A stretch of DNA of 64,000 bases, from positions 558,001 through 622,000 of the forward strand of contig NZ_JACTVJ010000007.1 in NCBI RefSeq assembly GCF_014493765.1, in the 5' to 3' direction. A program made the position numbers and the translations under genes. This DNA is from Streptomyces polyasparticus (lineage in GTDB: Bacteria; Actinomycetota; Actinomycetes; Streptomycetales; Streptomycetaceae). Positions 7,381-15,589 of this stretch are shown piece after piece (position 1 is the first letter of the stretch; every line of letters starts with the position of its first letter). The notes beneath the pieces are model-generated. The model had not been told where the DNA came from. It worked only from the letters and a program-made list of their open reading frames with translations, and ran no database searches.

Positions 7381-9042
7381 ATGCTTACGGCGGTATCAGA
7401 GACGTTCACGGGCTCAGAGGCCCGCATGGGCCGCGTGGCCGTGCCGTACAAGATCATTGACTTGGACGGGGATCTTGACATCTACGCTCGGAAGAGCGTG
7501 TCACGCAAGAGCCGGGAAGATCGTGAACTGAGCGTCAATCAGCAGATCAACGACGGCATCCGTTGGGCCAAACAGAACGGCTACAAGCCCCGGTTCGTCT
7601 GGGTGGACAACGGGATCAGCGGCAGCAAGGACGTTCAGCGTCCCGGGTATGACGCCGGAATCCGTGCGCTGGATCTTGGGGAAATCACCTGTCTGTGGTG
7701 CTACAAACTCGACAGGTTCAGCCGCAAGGGTGCGCTTGCGGTGCTCACGATCATGGACGCGCTTGAAGGGAAGCGAATCTTCTTCGGCGCGGACAACCTT
7801 GACACCAGTAACCGAAATGACCGCCGCATGATCATGTGGCGAGCGGAGGACGCTAAGGAGTTCTCCGATCAACTCTCGGGGCGCATATCCGACGCGTGGC
7901 GCCATTCGAAAGAAGAGGGGATCTGGCTTGCGAAGAAGGTTCCCTATGGGCTGAAGAAGACCAAGAAGCGCAGGCTGAAGGGTGATGACGCTCCGGCAAT
8001 TCCTGGCAAGCTTGACGGGCCGACGAAGGGGGAAGTCGTTCAGCGCGTTTATCAGGAAGCTGACGATGGGGCGACAGGTCCCACCATCTCCAACCGGCTG
8101 AACGAGGAAGGTATTACGGCCCCGGGTACCGCCGTTCGTTGGACTCCGATCCATGTGTATCGGATTCTTCAGAATCCTTCGTACATCGGCTATCAGCCCG
8201 CATCGAAGTGGCAGGAGCGTAAGGACCCGTGCTACCGAAACGACGAAGGGCGCCGTGTTCGCATCGGAAAGCCGCTGGTCAGCGAGGCTCAGCAAATGAG
8301 GGCCCGTGAGAAGCGAATGGTGCGCGCCAAGGTTTTTGGCCCGAACAACTTGACCCGAGGGGATCGTTCAACGCCAAAGCATCTCCTCAGCGGTCTCGCG
8401 TTCTGTGCCGGGTGTGGAAGGACGATGACGAAGTCTGGCCGCTCGTATCAGTGCTCGCACAAAATCAGGGGTGGAGAACCGTGCCCGGCGCCGGCTTCGA
8501 TGATGGCAACGCATGCGGAGGGCTTTGCATTTCAAGCCTTCCGGAATCGCCTGTCAGCGTGCGACCCGGGAGACCCGCTCATTCAGGAAGTCGCTTCCCG
8601 GTGGTTGTCGAGTGAGCGGCCCGACAAGATCTCTGCCAAGAAGGAAGCGGAGACGCGGCTTGTCAATGCTAAGGCGGAGCTTCAGGATCTCTTGGACGCA
8701 AAGTACAAGCGCAAGGAGTTTGAGGGTCCTTCGGCGGAGTTCTTCCCGAAGCTGAAGCGTGAGGCAGAGAAGATGGTCAGGGCGGCACAGAAGGCGTACG
8801 ACGAAATTCCGGAGGGGAACGCGGATATCGGCTTCCTGTTGGACGCGGAGCTAATCCGCGAAGCCTGGGAGGAAGCGACATTGGAGAAGCGCCGCATGCT
8901 CCTGCGTCTGGCGCTGGACGGGGTGTGCATCCGGAAGACGCACCTTGCCGGGCGGCACACGGTCACCCCGGACCGCCTCCACTACGCGTGGACCGGCGTG
9001 CCGCGCGAGATCAACGCGAAGGGTATGAGCTTGGCTGCCTGA
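7381..9042 (+). CDS. int: Large serine integrase
   Basis: This 553-aa protein has the three parts of large serine recombinases. A resolvase-type catalytic domain carries the nucleophile in LDIYARKS (Ser39) and the conserved YKLDRFSRKG segment. A recombinase domain follows (about 170-290, with TISNRLNEEGI). Next is a zinc ribbon with CAGCGRTM, Cys in YQCSH and a Cys in EPCPAP, then a coiled-coil stretch near 425-480. It joins attP and attB without supercoiling or host factors. GGGGGAGG 6 nt before the ATG supports this start. Sited next to attL, it should have inserted this prophage; the Gp3-like protein at 32533 is its likely excision partner. Confidence 0.93.
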   Translation: MLTAVSETFTGSEARMGRVAVPYKIIDLDGDLDIYARKSVSRKSREDRELSVNQQINDGIRWAKQNGYKPRFVWVDNGISGSKDVQRPGYDAGIRALDLGEITCLWCYKLDRFSRKGALAVLTIMDALEGKRIFFGADNLDTSNRNDRRMIMWRAEDAKEFSDQLSGRISDAWRHSKEEGIWLAKKVPYGLKKTKKRRLKGDDAPAIPGKLDGPTKGEVVQRVYQEADDGATGPTISNRLNEEGITAPGTAVRWTPIHVYRILQNPSYIGYQPASKWQERKDPCYRNDEGRRVRIGKPLVSEAQQMRAREKRMVRAKVFGPNNLTRGDRSTPKHLLSGLAFCAGCGRTMTKSGRSYQCSHKIRGGEPCPAPASMMATHAEGFAFQAFRNRLSACDPGDPLIQEVASRWLSSERPDKISAKKEAETRLVNAKAELQDLLDAKYKRKEFEGPSAEFFPKLKREAEKMVRAAQKAYDEIPEGNADIGFLLDAELIREAWEEATLEKRRMLLRLALDGVCIRKTHLAGRHTVTPDRLHYAWTGVPREINAKGMSLAA

Positions 9043-9049
9043 TCGTTAC

Positions 9050-9086
9050 GAGCCCCGTCCCTGGGAAGCCGGGGCGGGGCTTGTTC
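9050..9086 (+). terminator. Terminator after integrase
   Basis: AGCCCCGTCC pairs with GGGGCGGGGCTT around a short loop 8-40 bp after the integrase stop, followed by TGTT. Confidence 0.6.
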
Positions 9087-9166
9087 CCATGAGGACATTG
9101 CCAGGCGCCCATTGAGGGTCAACGGGTAGACTGCCGGCGGCAGTTCAACCGCTGAGAGGGGGTGTC

Positions 9167-9847
9167 GTGACAGAGGACGAGCCGGACCGTGCCGAAGAGC
9201 CGATGTGGCTCCCGTTGAATCTCGAAGCTGCCGCTCCGGGTGAGTGCGCGGGGCAACTGCCCGGTTTGGGGTCGGAAGAACCCCTTTTGGGGCCTTGCGA
9301 CCTGAACGAGAGCCAAAGGGCCGTATTGCGTGAGTGGGCTACCAGCCATGAGGTGTCGCCTGATCGCCGTCTTGTGATTTCAGGAACGCCGGGTTCCGGT
9401 AAGAGCGCCATCCTTTCAACGGTCATTCAGATGGTCGGGCGGGGTGTCCGTCGCGGAGTCCCTCCTGAGAATCTGATCATCCTTGACGGGTGCTATGTCG
9501 GACGTGCGTTCGAGGGCGAAAATGCTCACGCTCGCGTCAAGAAGGCCGCGGAAGGTCTCCGTGCAGCGTCCACGGCCGTACAGCGAAGGGCAGCAGTGAA
9601 GGAATATCTCTGCGCTCTGGCCGAGCTGATCGTTTGCCTTCTGCGGTTCCTGCTGGATGTGCTCATCGCGATCCTGTCCGCGATTCTTGGACGCGAAGCG
9701 ACGGACGACGTACCTGTTTGGAAGCCCGACCCGATCGAAACAACACCGCAGATCACCCCCCGTGGGCCCAATGCCGCCTTCCCTGTGAACACTTACCGGG
9801 GCGGGCACTCGCGTAGCGCGCTGGGGAGCGTTGTACTAGCTGCCTGA
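9167..9847 (+). CDS. P-loop protein with membrane segment, function unknown
   Basis: A 226-aa protein from a GTG start with GAGAGGGGG upstream. A Walker A motif, GTPGSGKS at 73-80, sits in a helicase/AAA-like context (LNESQRAVLREWA before it, as in superfamily 1 nucleic-acid ATPases). No Walker B or later ATPase motif follows; the protein instead has a hydrophobic segment (LLRFLLDVLIAILSAIL, about 157-173) and a short polar tail. It therefore looks like a truncated ATPase fused to a membrane anchor. It lies between the integrase and another membrane protein, a zone often used for lysogenic-conversion or superinfection-exclusion genes. Function not recognised. Confidence 0.7.
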   Translation: MTEDEPDRAEEPMWLPLNLEAAAPGECAGQLPGLGSEEPLLGPCDLNESQRAVLREWATSHEVSPDRRLVISGTPGSGKSAILSTVIQMVGRGVRRGVPPENLIILDGCYVGRAFEGENAHARVKKAAEGLRAASTAVQRRAAVKEYLCALAELIVCLLRFLLDVLIAILSAILGREATDDVPVWKPDPIETTPQITPRGPNAAFPVNTYRGGHSRSALGSVVLAA

Positions 9848-9885
9848 GTGGCCCGCCGACCCTGCAAGGTCGGAAGGTCAAAGCA

Positions 9886-10149
9886 GTGAACTGGGTCGGC
9901 AACCTGATGCCTGTTGATGCGCCGTGGCAGGCCGTGATCATTCTTCTTGTTCTCGTTCTGCTCGTCTTCGGTGCGTGCAAGATCGCTGGGGCTGTCTGGC
10001 CCCAAGAATCAGCGGACCGTGCGGCACTTTTGAAGGATCGTCAGCGGCGGCGTGATGAGCGGCGCCGTGCGCGCGTCCAGGAACGTATCCGCCGGCGAAT
10101 GTTGGCGGAGGAGCGTAAGCGGGAAAGGGCGATTGAGCCTCCCCGGTGA
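9886..10149 (+). CDS. Small membrane protein with basic tail
   Basis: An 87-aa product from GTG at 9886. One transmembrane helix (AVIILLVLVLLVFGACKIAGA, about 16-36 with flanks) is followed by a highly charged helix rich in arginine (DRQRRRDERRRARVQERIRR). Such a tail would lie in the cytoplasm, perhaps against DNA or membrane lipid. It follows the P-loop membrane protein by 38 bp and is probably co-expressed. No family recognised. Confidence 0.6.
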   Translation: MNWVGNLMPVDAPWQAVIILLVLVLLVFGACKIAGAVWPQESADRAALLKDRQRRRDERRRARVQERIRRRMLAEERKRERAIEPPR

Positions 10150-10239
10150 CTGACCGGAGCAGCGCGGAGGGCGGGGCGCAGATTGCCCCCCTTTGCGCAC
10201 TTACACAGAGTCAGGCAATTGGGCACCCGGTAGTTGCCA

Positions 10240-10347
10240 GTGACGAAGTGACGGAATGACGATTAGGTCCAATCCACTCTTCAGAGATCCAAATAACGAA
10301 CCTGTAGAGGCAACCCGGACCGGCACGCCACTTCGTCACTTCGTCAC
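10240..10347. repeat. 14-bp inverted repeat GTGACGAAGTGACG / CGTCACTTCGTCAC
   Basis: The left arm is at 10240-10253 and the right arm at 10334-10347, where CACTTCGT is also tandemly repeated. The same pair of arms recurs at 31353-31460. Each pair is followed about 50 bp or less later by a GGCAATC-family motif. Confidence 0.6.
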
Positions 10348-10395
10348 CGGAGCCTGCCACGAGCCCGCCACCGGGCCAACTCCGGCCCGTCCATG

Positions 10396-10424
10396 GGCAA
10401 TCCACGCACCAGATACAGGGTGAG
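10396..10424 (+). promoter_or_regulatory. GGCAATC-family motif (diverged copy)
   Basis: GGCAATCCACGCACCAGATA then CAGGGTGAG keeps the first half and the GGTGA end of the family. It lies upstream of the tRNA and packaging region in gene orientation. Confidence 0.4.
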
Positions 10425-10544
10425 GGCAGGGGATACCGCGCACCCTTCCGGCTTCGCGCCACATGGCGGACTGAGTACCCGCCCTCAACTGCCCGCGTGG
10501 CTCCCCGGTGTGGCTCTCCTCCCGGGTTCAGAGCCCCGGGCCTT

Positions 10545-10615
10545 ATGGGTGTAGCTCAGTGGAAGAGCGGCGGTCTCCAACACCGTTGACGGGGGTTCGA
10601 TTCCTCCCGCCTGTG
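10545..10615 (+). tRNA. Phage tRNA-Trp (CCA anticodon)
   Basis: The cloverleaf can be drawn: D-arm GCTC..GAGC, anticodon arm GCGGT-CTCCAAC-ACCGT giving anticodon CCA, and T-arm GGGGG-TTCGATT-CCTCC. The acceptor stem contains several G-T pairs. No CCA end is encoded. Carried in a cluster with two further tRNA-like genes. Confidence 0.7.
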
Positions 10616-10716
10616 CGAGCGCGTGAAAGCGAACCTTGCGGTGAGCGGCAGCGCGTCAACAGGGCTCGTACTGCGATCCCTTGGCATGGTGGGTAGCTCC
10701 CGCGGAATCGCCTAAA

Positions 10717-10787
10717 GGTCTGGTAGTTCAGCGGCCCAGAACCCCACCGGTCAGGTGGTGACGCCGGTTCGAATCCGGCCCGGACCA
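10717..10787 (+). tRNA. Phage tRNA-like gene, anticodon probably GTC (Asp)
   Basis: The acceptor (GGTCTGG / CCGGACC) and T-arm (GCCGG-TTCGAAT-CCGGC) are excellent. The anticodon loop reads CGGTCAG, which would give GTC for aspartate, but position 33 is G, not the nearly universal T, and one stem pair is mismatched. It may be degenerate or decode unusually. Confidence 0.55.
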
Positions 10788-10806
10788 ACGTAAGACGACA
10801 ACGGGG

Positions 10807-11034
10807 GTGAACGTGAGCGGCTACACGGTGGGTTGGCTCGTCTGGCTTGCGGCGCTCGTGGCCCTTGAGGGCAGTGCGCTCGTGAACAAGAAGCCGGGCG
10901 ACACCCTGAGCGAGCACGTGTGGAAGTGGTTTGCGGTCAAGAGCCGGGGCCGGTTCGCCGGCTTCCGAAGGGCCGTGCTCCTCATGGGGCTTGCCTGGCT
11001 CGCCGGGCACTTCCTGTTCCCGGATCGTTTCTGA
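10807..11034 (+). CDS. Small phage membrane protein
   Basis: A 75-aa protein between phage tRNA genes. It starts at GTG 10807 or, with better spacing to GGGGGTGA, at GTG 10813. Two hydrophobic helices flank a charged middle: GWLVWLAALVALEGSALV at the start and AVLLMGLAWLAGHFLF at the end. Similar short two-helix proteins are common near the cos end of Streptomyces phages. Its function is unknown; a holin-like role is possible but a better holin candidate lies at 28629. Confidence 0.6.
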   Translation: MNVSGYTVGWLVWLAALVALEGSALVNKKPGDTLSEHVWKWFAVKSRGRFAGFRRAVLLMGLAWLAGHFLFPDRF

Positions 11035-11037
11035 TTA

Positions 11038-11136
11038 GCCCGCCTGACCCAATCGGTAGAGGTGCGCGGTACCGGCCCCTTCGGGGAGATCCGGCAGTAA
11101 TCCGCAGAGTTCCCGGTTCGAGTCCGGGGGCGGGCA
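11038..11136 (+). tRNA. tRNA-like structure with unresolved anticodon arm
   Basis: GCCCGCC and GGCGGGC form a perfect 7-bp acceptor stem, and CCCGG-TTCGAGT-CCGGG a perfect T-arm, with a D-arm-like ACC..GGT near the 5' end. The region between is about 50 nt instead of about 25 and contains a CCCCTTCGGGG hairpin, so a normal anticodon arm cannot be assigned. It could be a type II tRNA with rearranged middle, a tRNA mimic or a pseudogene. Confidence 0.4.
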
Positions 11137-11306
11137 CTGGCCCATGCCGTTCGTGGGGGCACCTGAGCCGCCCATTAGTAACCCGCCCTTGAGGGGTGAG
11201 ACGAACGGGGTAGCAAGCACGCTCAGGTGGAGCGGCATGGGCCTTAACTCGAAGCTGCGCCCCGGCACGGGCGTTGATCGGCTTGTGCCGGGGCGGGTGA
11301 ACCTTG
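11137..11306. other. Short non-coding gap with inverted repeats
   Basis: About 170 bp with partial inverted repeats (GCCCCGGCAC and GTGCCGGGGC at 11258-11297) beyond the end of the minus-strand gene at 11307. Probably its terminator. Confidence 0.4.
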
Positions 11307-11486
11307 CTAGCGCGCCTCCGCCCACAGTGTGAAAGCTTCTGCTGGAGCCCATCCATGGTTGGACGTGTGACTTTGGAGGCAGGTGTATTGCTTGCCCCGG
11401 TAGGTAACTCTGTCGCCCGTTTCGTACGGCCGGCTGTTGGGAGTCCATTCCGGGTACGTCGGCGCAGATTCGCTTTCCTCAGACAT
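11307..11486 (-). CDS. Small carbohydrate-binding-module protein (chitin-binding type)
   Basis: A 59-aa protein, MSEESESAPTYPEW start at 11486, with GGAGG 8 nt upstream. The body (YETGDRVTYRGKQYTCLQSH, then W near the end in APAEAFTLWAEAR) matches the CBM5/12 fold: an aromatic-rich module of 40-45 residues that binds chitin and appears in chitinases and phage proteins. Here it stands alone with no signal peptide and is encoded opposite to all neighbouring phage genes. It may decorate virions or act as a lysogenic-conversion factor. Domain assignment is good; role is unknown. Confidence 0.75.
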   Translation of the reverse strand: MSEESESAPTYPEWTPNSRPYETGDRVTYRGKQYTCLQSHTSNHGWAPAEAFTLWAEAR

Positions 11487-11647
11487 GTCAGCGTTCCTCC
11501 CTGGTCGGCACGCTGCCGACCTGGTCAGAGCGTTACAGGGTGCAGGGTTATGGGGCAGCAACTTTGAATCCATCGGCTGGGAATCGACAGAGTGGCGCAA
11601 AGGCGCTGTAGGAGTGCCCCGGTAGGGGGTCATGCGCGTACAAGGGG

Positions 11648-12007
11648 GTGGCCATGCGGACTCGTTGTCTCGACTGCCGTGCGTTCGCCACCCATGCGGG
11701 GCGTTGCGCTGAGCACCACCGGGCCTATGAGTCCGGGCGGTCAGTGCAGTCTCACCGCAAGCGCCGTGCCGCTATCGCCCGGGGCAACAATGCTGCCGTT
11801 CGTCTTCGACGTGCTCTGAAGCGTGTGGGCCATGGCCAGTGCGCGCACTGTGGTCTGTCCTTCCTGGCTTCGGCCATCGACGTGGACCACATCGTTGCCC
11901 TGTCGTGTGGCGGTGAGGACGTGGACGGAAACGTTCAACTCCTTTGCCATCCATGCCACAGGGCGAAGACCCGCGTGGACATGGGGCACACGTCTCCGCC
12001 CTTCTGA
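11648..12007 (+). CDS. HNH endonuclease of the packaging module
   Basis: A 119-aa protein from GTG 11648 (or ATG 11654). The HNH motif is complete: CAHCG, then IDVDHIVALS with the catalytic His, then NVQLLCHPCHRAKT with the final Asn/His and second Cys pair. An N-terminal CxxC..CxxHH (CLDC..CAEHH) adds another possible zinc site. In HK97-type phages a stand-alone HNH protein next to the terminase is needed for cos cleavage and packaging, which fits the position just upstream of terS and terL. Confidence 0.88.
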   Translation: MAMRTRCLDCRAFATHAGRCAEHHRAYESGRSVQSHRKRRAAIARGNNAAVRLRRALKRVGHGQCAHCGLSFLASAIDVDHIVALSCGGEDVDGNVQLLCHPCHRAKTRVDMGHTSPPF

Positions 12008-12198
12008 GGGAGGGGGAGAGCGGCCCGGAAGTTCCCGACCGTGCCCGCCGGCGATCCCGGCCCCAGCTCGCCTTTCGCGCCCTAGGTGCGGCTCCGCTTT
12101 TGGGGCCCCGGGCGCTGTCTGACCTGGGCAAAGCCCGTTACGTACCCCTGAGAAAGGCACTCCTGAAGGGGTCTTAACCCCGGTTAGGAGGGTGTCAG
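12008..12198. other. Gap between HNH gene and terS
   Basis: About 190 bp without a supported gene. CCCCTGAG..CCTGAAGGGG at 12147-12170 can fold as a hairpin. AGGAGGG just before 12199 is the ribosome site of terS. Confidence 0.4.
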
Positions 12199-12642
12199 GT
12201 GTCGCGAGCGAAGAGCCCGGCCCAGCGAACGGGCAACCCCAATGGAGCCGCTTCTCCGGATGCTGCTCCGGTGGTCTACGAGGGACGCGCCCCGCGGGTG
12301 CCTGCCCACCTGAAGGCTTCGGGCCGGGAGGTGTGGCGGGCCGTGTGGCAGGCGGGAGCCGGGGCGTACAGCCCGGAGACGGACCGCAACGTCATTCTCC
12401 GATACGCGGAACTCCACGACCGGCGCGCGGACTTGCTGGACCTGATCCACGCCGAAGGGCTCTCTGTCGTGGGCTCCACCGGGCAGCCCGCCATTCACCC
12501 GGCCATGCGGTTCGTGGAGTCAACGGAGCGCGAACTCCGCGCCATTGAGAACGCCATTGGATTCACGCCTGAAGCCCGCATGCGGCTGGGCATTGTTGCG
12601 GCGGAAGCCCGCCGGGTGGCGGCAAGCCCCGCCGATTTCTGA
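12199..12642 (+). CDS. Terminase small subunit (P27 family)
   Basis: A 147-aa protein starting at GTG 12199 behind AGGAGGG. The order (PRVPAHLKASGREVWRAVW, TDRNVILRYAELHDRR, then a C-terminal GFTPEARMRLGI) is that of P27-type small terminases of actinophages. The subunit recognises phage DNA and hands it to the large terminase encoded 13 bp downstream. Length and position are typical. Confidence 0.87.
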   Translation: MSRAKSPAQRTGNPNGAASPDAAPVVYEGRAPRVPAHLKASGREVWRAVWQAGAGAYSPETDRNVILRYAELHDRRADLLDLIHAEGLSVVGSTGQPAIHPAMRFVESTERELRAIENAIGFTPEARMRLGIVAAEARRVAASPADF

Positions 12643-12655
12643 CCGGGGGTGCCGC

Positions 12656-14212
12656 ATGTGGGACGGGCTTGATCCTGTCATCGCACGGCACATCCCGGCC
12701 GGAGCTGACTTCCCCTCCGAAGGCCACCGCGTGGCCAACTGGATAGAGACCTTCTGTGTGTTGACCGGCTCCTTCGCCGGGCAGCCCTTCACGCTCCTAC
12801 CGTGGCAGCGCGAACTACTCGTTGACGCCTACCGGCTCGAGCGGGACGCCTTCGGCCAGTGGTGCCGGACGCACCGCACGGCCGTGGTGTGCGTCGCGAG
12901 GAAGAACGGCAAGAGCACGCTTGCCGCCGGGATCATGCTGTACCACCTGGTGGCAGACCGGGCGGACGCTCAGCGTCAGATCATCGCTGCCGCCAACGAC
13001 CGGGCCCAGGCCCGCATGGTCTTCGACGCTGCGAAGGCCATGGTTGTTGCGTCGCCCCGCCTGTCGGCTGTCTGTGAGGTTCAGCGGGACATCATCCGGT
13101 ACGGGGACAACACCTATCGCGTGGTGTCCGCGGACGCGGGCCGGCAACAGGGCCTGAACCCCAGCTCCGTCAGCCTTGATGAGTACGCCTTCGCCAAGAG
13201 CGCTGATCTCTTCGACGCGCTGACCCTGGGCTCTGCCGCACGGAATCAGCCCATGTTCTGGGTGATCTCCACCGCCGGACCGGACCCCGATGGGCCCTTC
13301 GCTCTGCTCTGCACCCAGGGCGAGCGCGTGAACGCCGGAGAGCTTGAGGACCCCACGCTCTTCTACCGCTCGTGGGGCCCGCGCATCGGGGACACCGTGG
13401 ACCACACGGACCCAGAGGTCTGGCGACGCTGCAACCCGTCCTTCGACATCCTGAACGTGGCGGACTTCGAAGCCGCCTGTCAGCGCTCCACGGAAGCTAG
13501 CTTCCGGATCTACCGTCTCAGCCAATTCGTCCGGGGCGGTAGCTCGTGGCTGCCGCACGGCCTATGGGACTCCCTGGCCGTGGACGACGAACTCAGCCCC
13601 GGTGACGCCGTGGTCCTGGGCTTCGACGGGTCATGGAAGGGCGACTCCACAGCGTTGGTCGCTGCCCGCGTGGCAGACCTACGCGTCTTCGTCGTGGGCC
13701 ACTGGGAGGCTCCGCCGGATGACGCCCACTGGCGGGTGCCCATGGCGGACGTGCGGGACGCGCTCCGCTCCGCGCTGGACACGTACACGGTCCGCACGCT
13801 GGTTGCCGACCCGTACCGCTGGGAGGAGACCCTTGACCGCCTTGAAGCGGAGGGCCACCCAGTGGAGAGCTTCCCGACGAACTCTCTGAAGCGCATGATC
13901 CCGGCGACTCAGGCCGTGTACGACGCGGCAAGGGACGGCCGGTTGAGCCACGACGGGAACCCGGCGTTGGCCCGCCACATCGGCAACGCGGTGCTCCGGG
14001 TGGACAAGCACGGGGCCCGCATCACCAAAGAACATGCGTCTTCCAGCCGGAAGATTGACCTTGCCATAGCCATGATCCTTGCCGCCCACGGTGCGGTGCT
14101 GTGGCGTGAGGACAACCCCGGCTTCGCTGACGCGCCAATACTCGCCACCTGGGAAGACGGTGGTGAGGTCTTCGCCTACGGGGGTAGCGCGGAGTTCTTC
14201 GACGATCTTTAG
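12656..14212 (+). CDS. Terminase large subunit
   Basis: A 518-aa protein. The ATG at 12656 (MWDGLDPVIARH) is preferred; the frame is open upstream but overlaps terS. The N-terminal ATPase has a terminase-type Walker A (CVARKNGKST, Lys86) and Walker B-like SVSLDEYAFA. The C-terminal nuclease half has the first acidic residue in VVLGFDGSWKGDST and later DLAIAMILAAH. It drives DNA into the prohead and makes the cos cuts. It leads the head operon. Confidence 0.93.
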   Translation: MWDGLDPVIARHIPAGADFPSEGHRVANWIETFCVLTGSFAGQPFTLLPWQRELLVDAYRLERDAFGQWCRTHRTAVVCVARKNGKSTLAAGIMLYHLVADRADAQRQIIAAANDRAQARMVFDAAKAMVVASPRLSAVCEVQRDIIRYGDNTYRVVSADAGRQQGLNPSSVSLDEYAFAKSADLFDALTLGSAARNQPMFWVISTAGPDPDGPFALLCTQGERVNAGELEDPTLFYRSWGPRIGDTVDHTDPEVWRRCNPSFDILNVADFEAACQRSTEASFRIYRLSQFVRGGSSWLPHGLWDSLAVDDELSPGDAVVLGFDGSWKGDSTALVAARVADLRVFVVGHWEAPPDDAHWRVPMADVRDALRSALDTYTVRTLVADPYRWEETLDRLEAEGHPVESFPTNSLKRMIPATQAVYDAARDGRLSHDGNPALARHIGNAVLRVDKHGARITKEHASSSRKIDLAIAMILAAHGAVLWREDNPGFADAPILATWEDGGEVFAYGGSAEFFDDL

Positions 14213-14245
14213 CCCGCCTCTGTGCGCGGGCACGGGGGTGAGATC

Positions 14246-15589
14246 GTGGGCTTTTGGTCTGCGCTTTTCAAGCCCCGCGCTGAGACGCGGGCCACCTGGG
14301 AGCCGGATACGGACCTGTACCCGTACCCCGGTGTGGTCTCGTCCGCCGGGCAACGGGTGAACGGCTCCACCGCCCTTCAGGTCTCCGCGGTGTTCGCCTG
14401 TATCCGGCTCCTGTCGGAGACGATTGCCACGCTCCCGGTCGCTACCTATTCGCGGCGGGGCGGTGCTCGCCGGGAGATCAACTCACCGCTGTGGCTGGAC
14501 TACCCCACGGCGGAGCCGGGCGGGCTGGGCCGCATCGACCTGATTTCTCAGATCGTGCTGTCCCTGCTCCTTGAGGGCAACGCCTATCTCGCCGTGCGGT
14601 GGTCGCCGGACAACACCGGCATTGCCGGGCTGGATGTGCTGGACCCGTCCCGGATCACCACGCACGCGGTGACCGTGGACGGCAGCCGGCGCAAGGTCTT
14701 CGAAGCCTGGGACGTGGACGCGGACGGCAACGAAGTGGCCGTTGGCTACTTCACCTCCCGGGAGATTCTGCACATCCCCAGGATGATGCTGCCCGGTGAG
14801 TTCACCGGCGTGAGCCCGATCAACTACGCGCGTGAGTCCATCGGTCTCGCGCTCGCGGCCCAGACGTACGGCAGCAAGTTCTTTGCGAACGGCGCCGTTC
14901 CCGCGGCCATCGTGGAAGTCCCCGGGGCCATGAGCGAAGAGGGGCTTGCCCGTGCCCGGGAGGCATGGCGCCTGGCCAACACCGGCCCGGACAACGCCCA
15001 CCGGGTGGCGCTCCTGACAGAGGGAGCGCGGTTCTCGAAGGTCTCGCTGAGCCCGGACGAAGCCCAGTTCCTACAGACCCGGGCCTTTCAGGTTCCCGAG
15101 ATTGCCCGCATCTTCGGCGTTCCGCCGCACCTGATAGCCGACGCGTCCGGCTCCACGAGCTGGGGAAGCGGTCTAGCCGAACAGAACCAAGCCTTCTCCA
15201 TGTTCAGCCTTCGGCCGTGGCTCGAGCGCATCGAAGCCGGGTTCACGCGCCTGTTGTTCGCAGAGACCGCCGACCGGCACAAGTTCGTGAAGTTCTCGCT
15301 GGACGGAATCCAGCGCGGAGCCCCGAAAGAGCGCATGGAGCTTTACAGCCTGGGCCTTCAAAACGGCATTTACAGCATTGACGAAGTGCGGGCCGCTGAA
15401 GACCTTGAGCCGTTGCCGAACGGTCTGGGCACCACCTACCGCGTGCCGCTGAACCTGGGCGACGTGTCCGCCGAAGACGAGACCCCTGAGAGCGCGACCA
15501 CGCCGGAGCCGGAGACCCCGGAGCCGGACGAGACGAACGAGGGGGACGAAGACGATGACGGAGACACGAAGCCTGACGAGTCCGGCTGA
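14246..15589 (+). CDS. Portal protein (HK97 family)
   Basis: The GTG at 14246 (MGFWSALFKPRAE) has GGGGGTGAG upstream, giving 447 aa. Typical HK97 portal landmarks are LQVSAVFACIRLLSETIATLP, the EGNAYLAV segment and LSPDEAQFLQTRAF before the long acidic C-terminal tail. Twelve copies form the ring through which DNA enters the head. The gene overlaps the protease gene by 35 bp, which suggests translational coupling. Confidence 0.93.
   Translation: MGFWSALFKPRAETRATWEPDTDLYPYPGVVSSAGQRVNGSTALQVSAVFACIRLLSETIATLPVATYSRRGGARREINSPLWLDYPTAEPGGLGRIDLISQIVLSLLLEGNAYLAVRWSPDNTGIAGLDVLDPSRITTHAVTVDGSRRKVFEAWDVDADGNEVAVGYFTSREILHIPRMMLPGEFTGVSPINYARESIGLALAAQTYGSKFFANGAVPAAIVEVPGAMSEEGLARAREAWRLANTGPDNAHRVALLTEGARFSKVSLSPDEAQFLQTRAFQVPEIARIFGVPPHLIADASGSTSWGSGLAEQNQAFSMFSLRPWLERIEAGFTRLLFAETADRHKFVKFSLDGIQRGAPKERMELYSLGLQNGIYSIDEVRAAEDLEPLPNGLGTTYRVPLNLGDVSAEDETPESATTPEPETPEPDETNEGDEDDDGDTKPDESG

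Larger units (their letters stand above)
10150..10544. other. Repeat-rich non-coding region, cos candidate
   Basis: No supported gene. It contains a 14-bp inverted repeat (10240-10253 and 10334-10347), one GGCAATC-family motif and GC-rich hairpins such as CCCGGG..CCCGGG near 10521-10540. Together with the phage tRNAs and the HNH-terminase genes just downstream, this is where a phiC31-like phage would have its cos site. The actual nick positions cannot be read from sequence alone. Confidence 0.35.

Noticed and set aside
12815-13558. Long antisense frames opposite terminase, capsid, tape measure, primase and fba genes
   Set aside because: Typical high-GC shadow frames: composition mirrors third-position GC of the real gene and no domain is visible.
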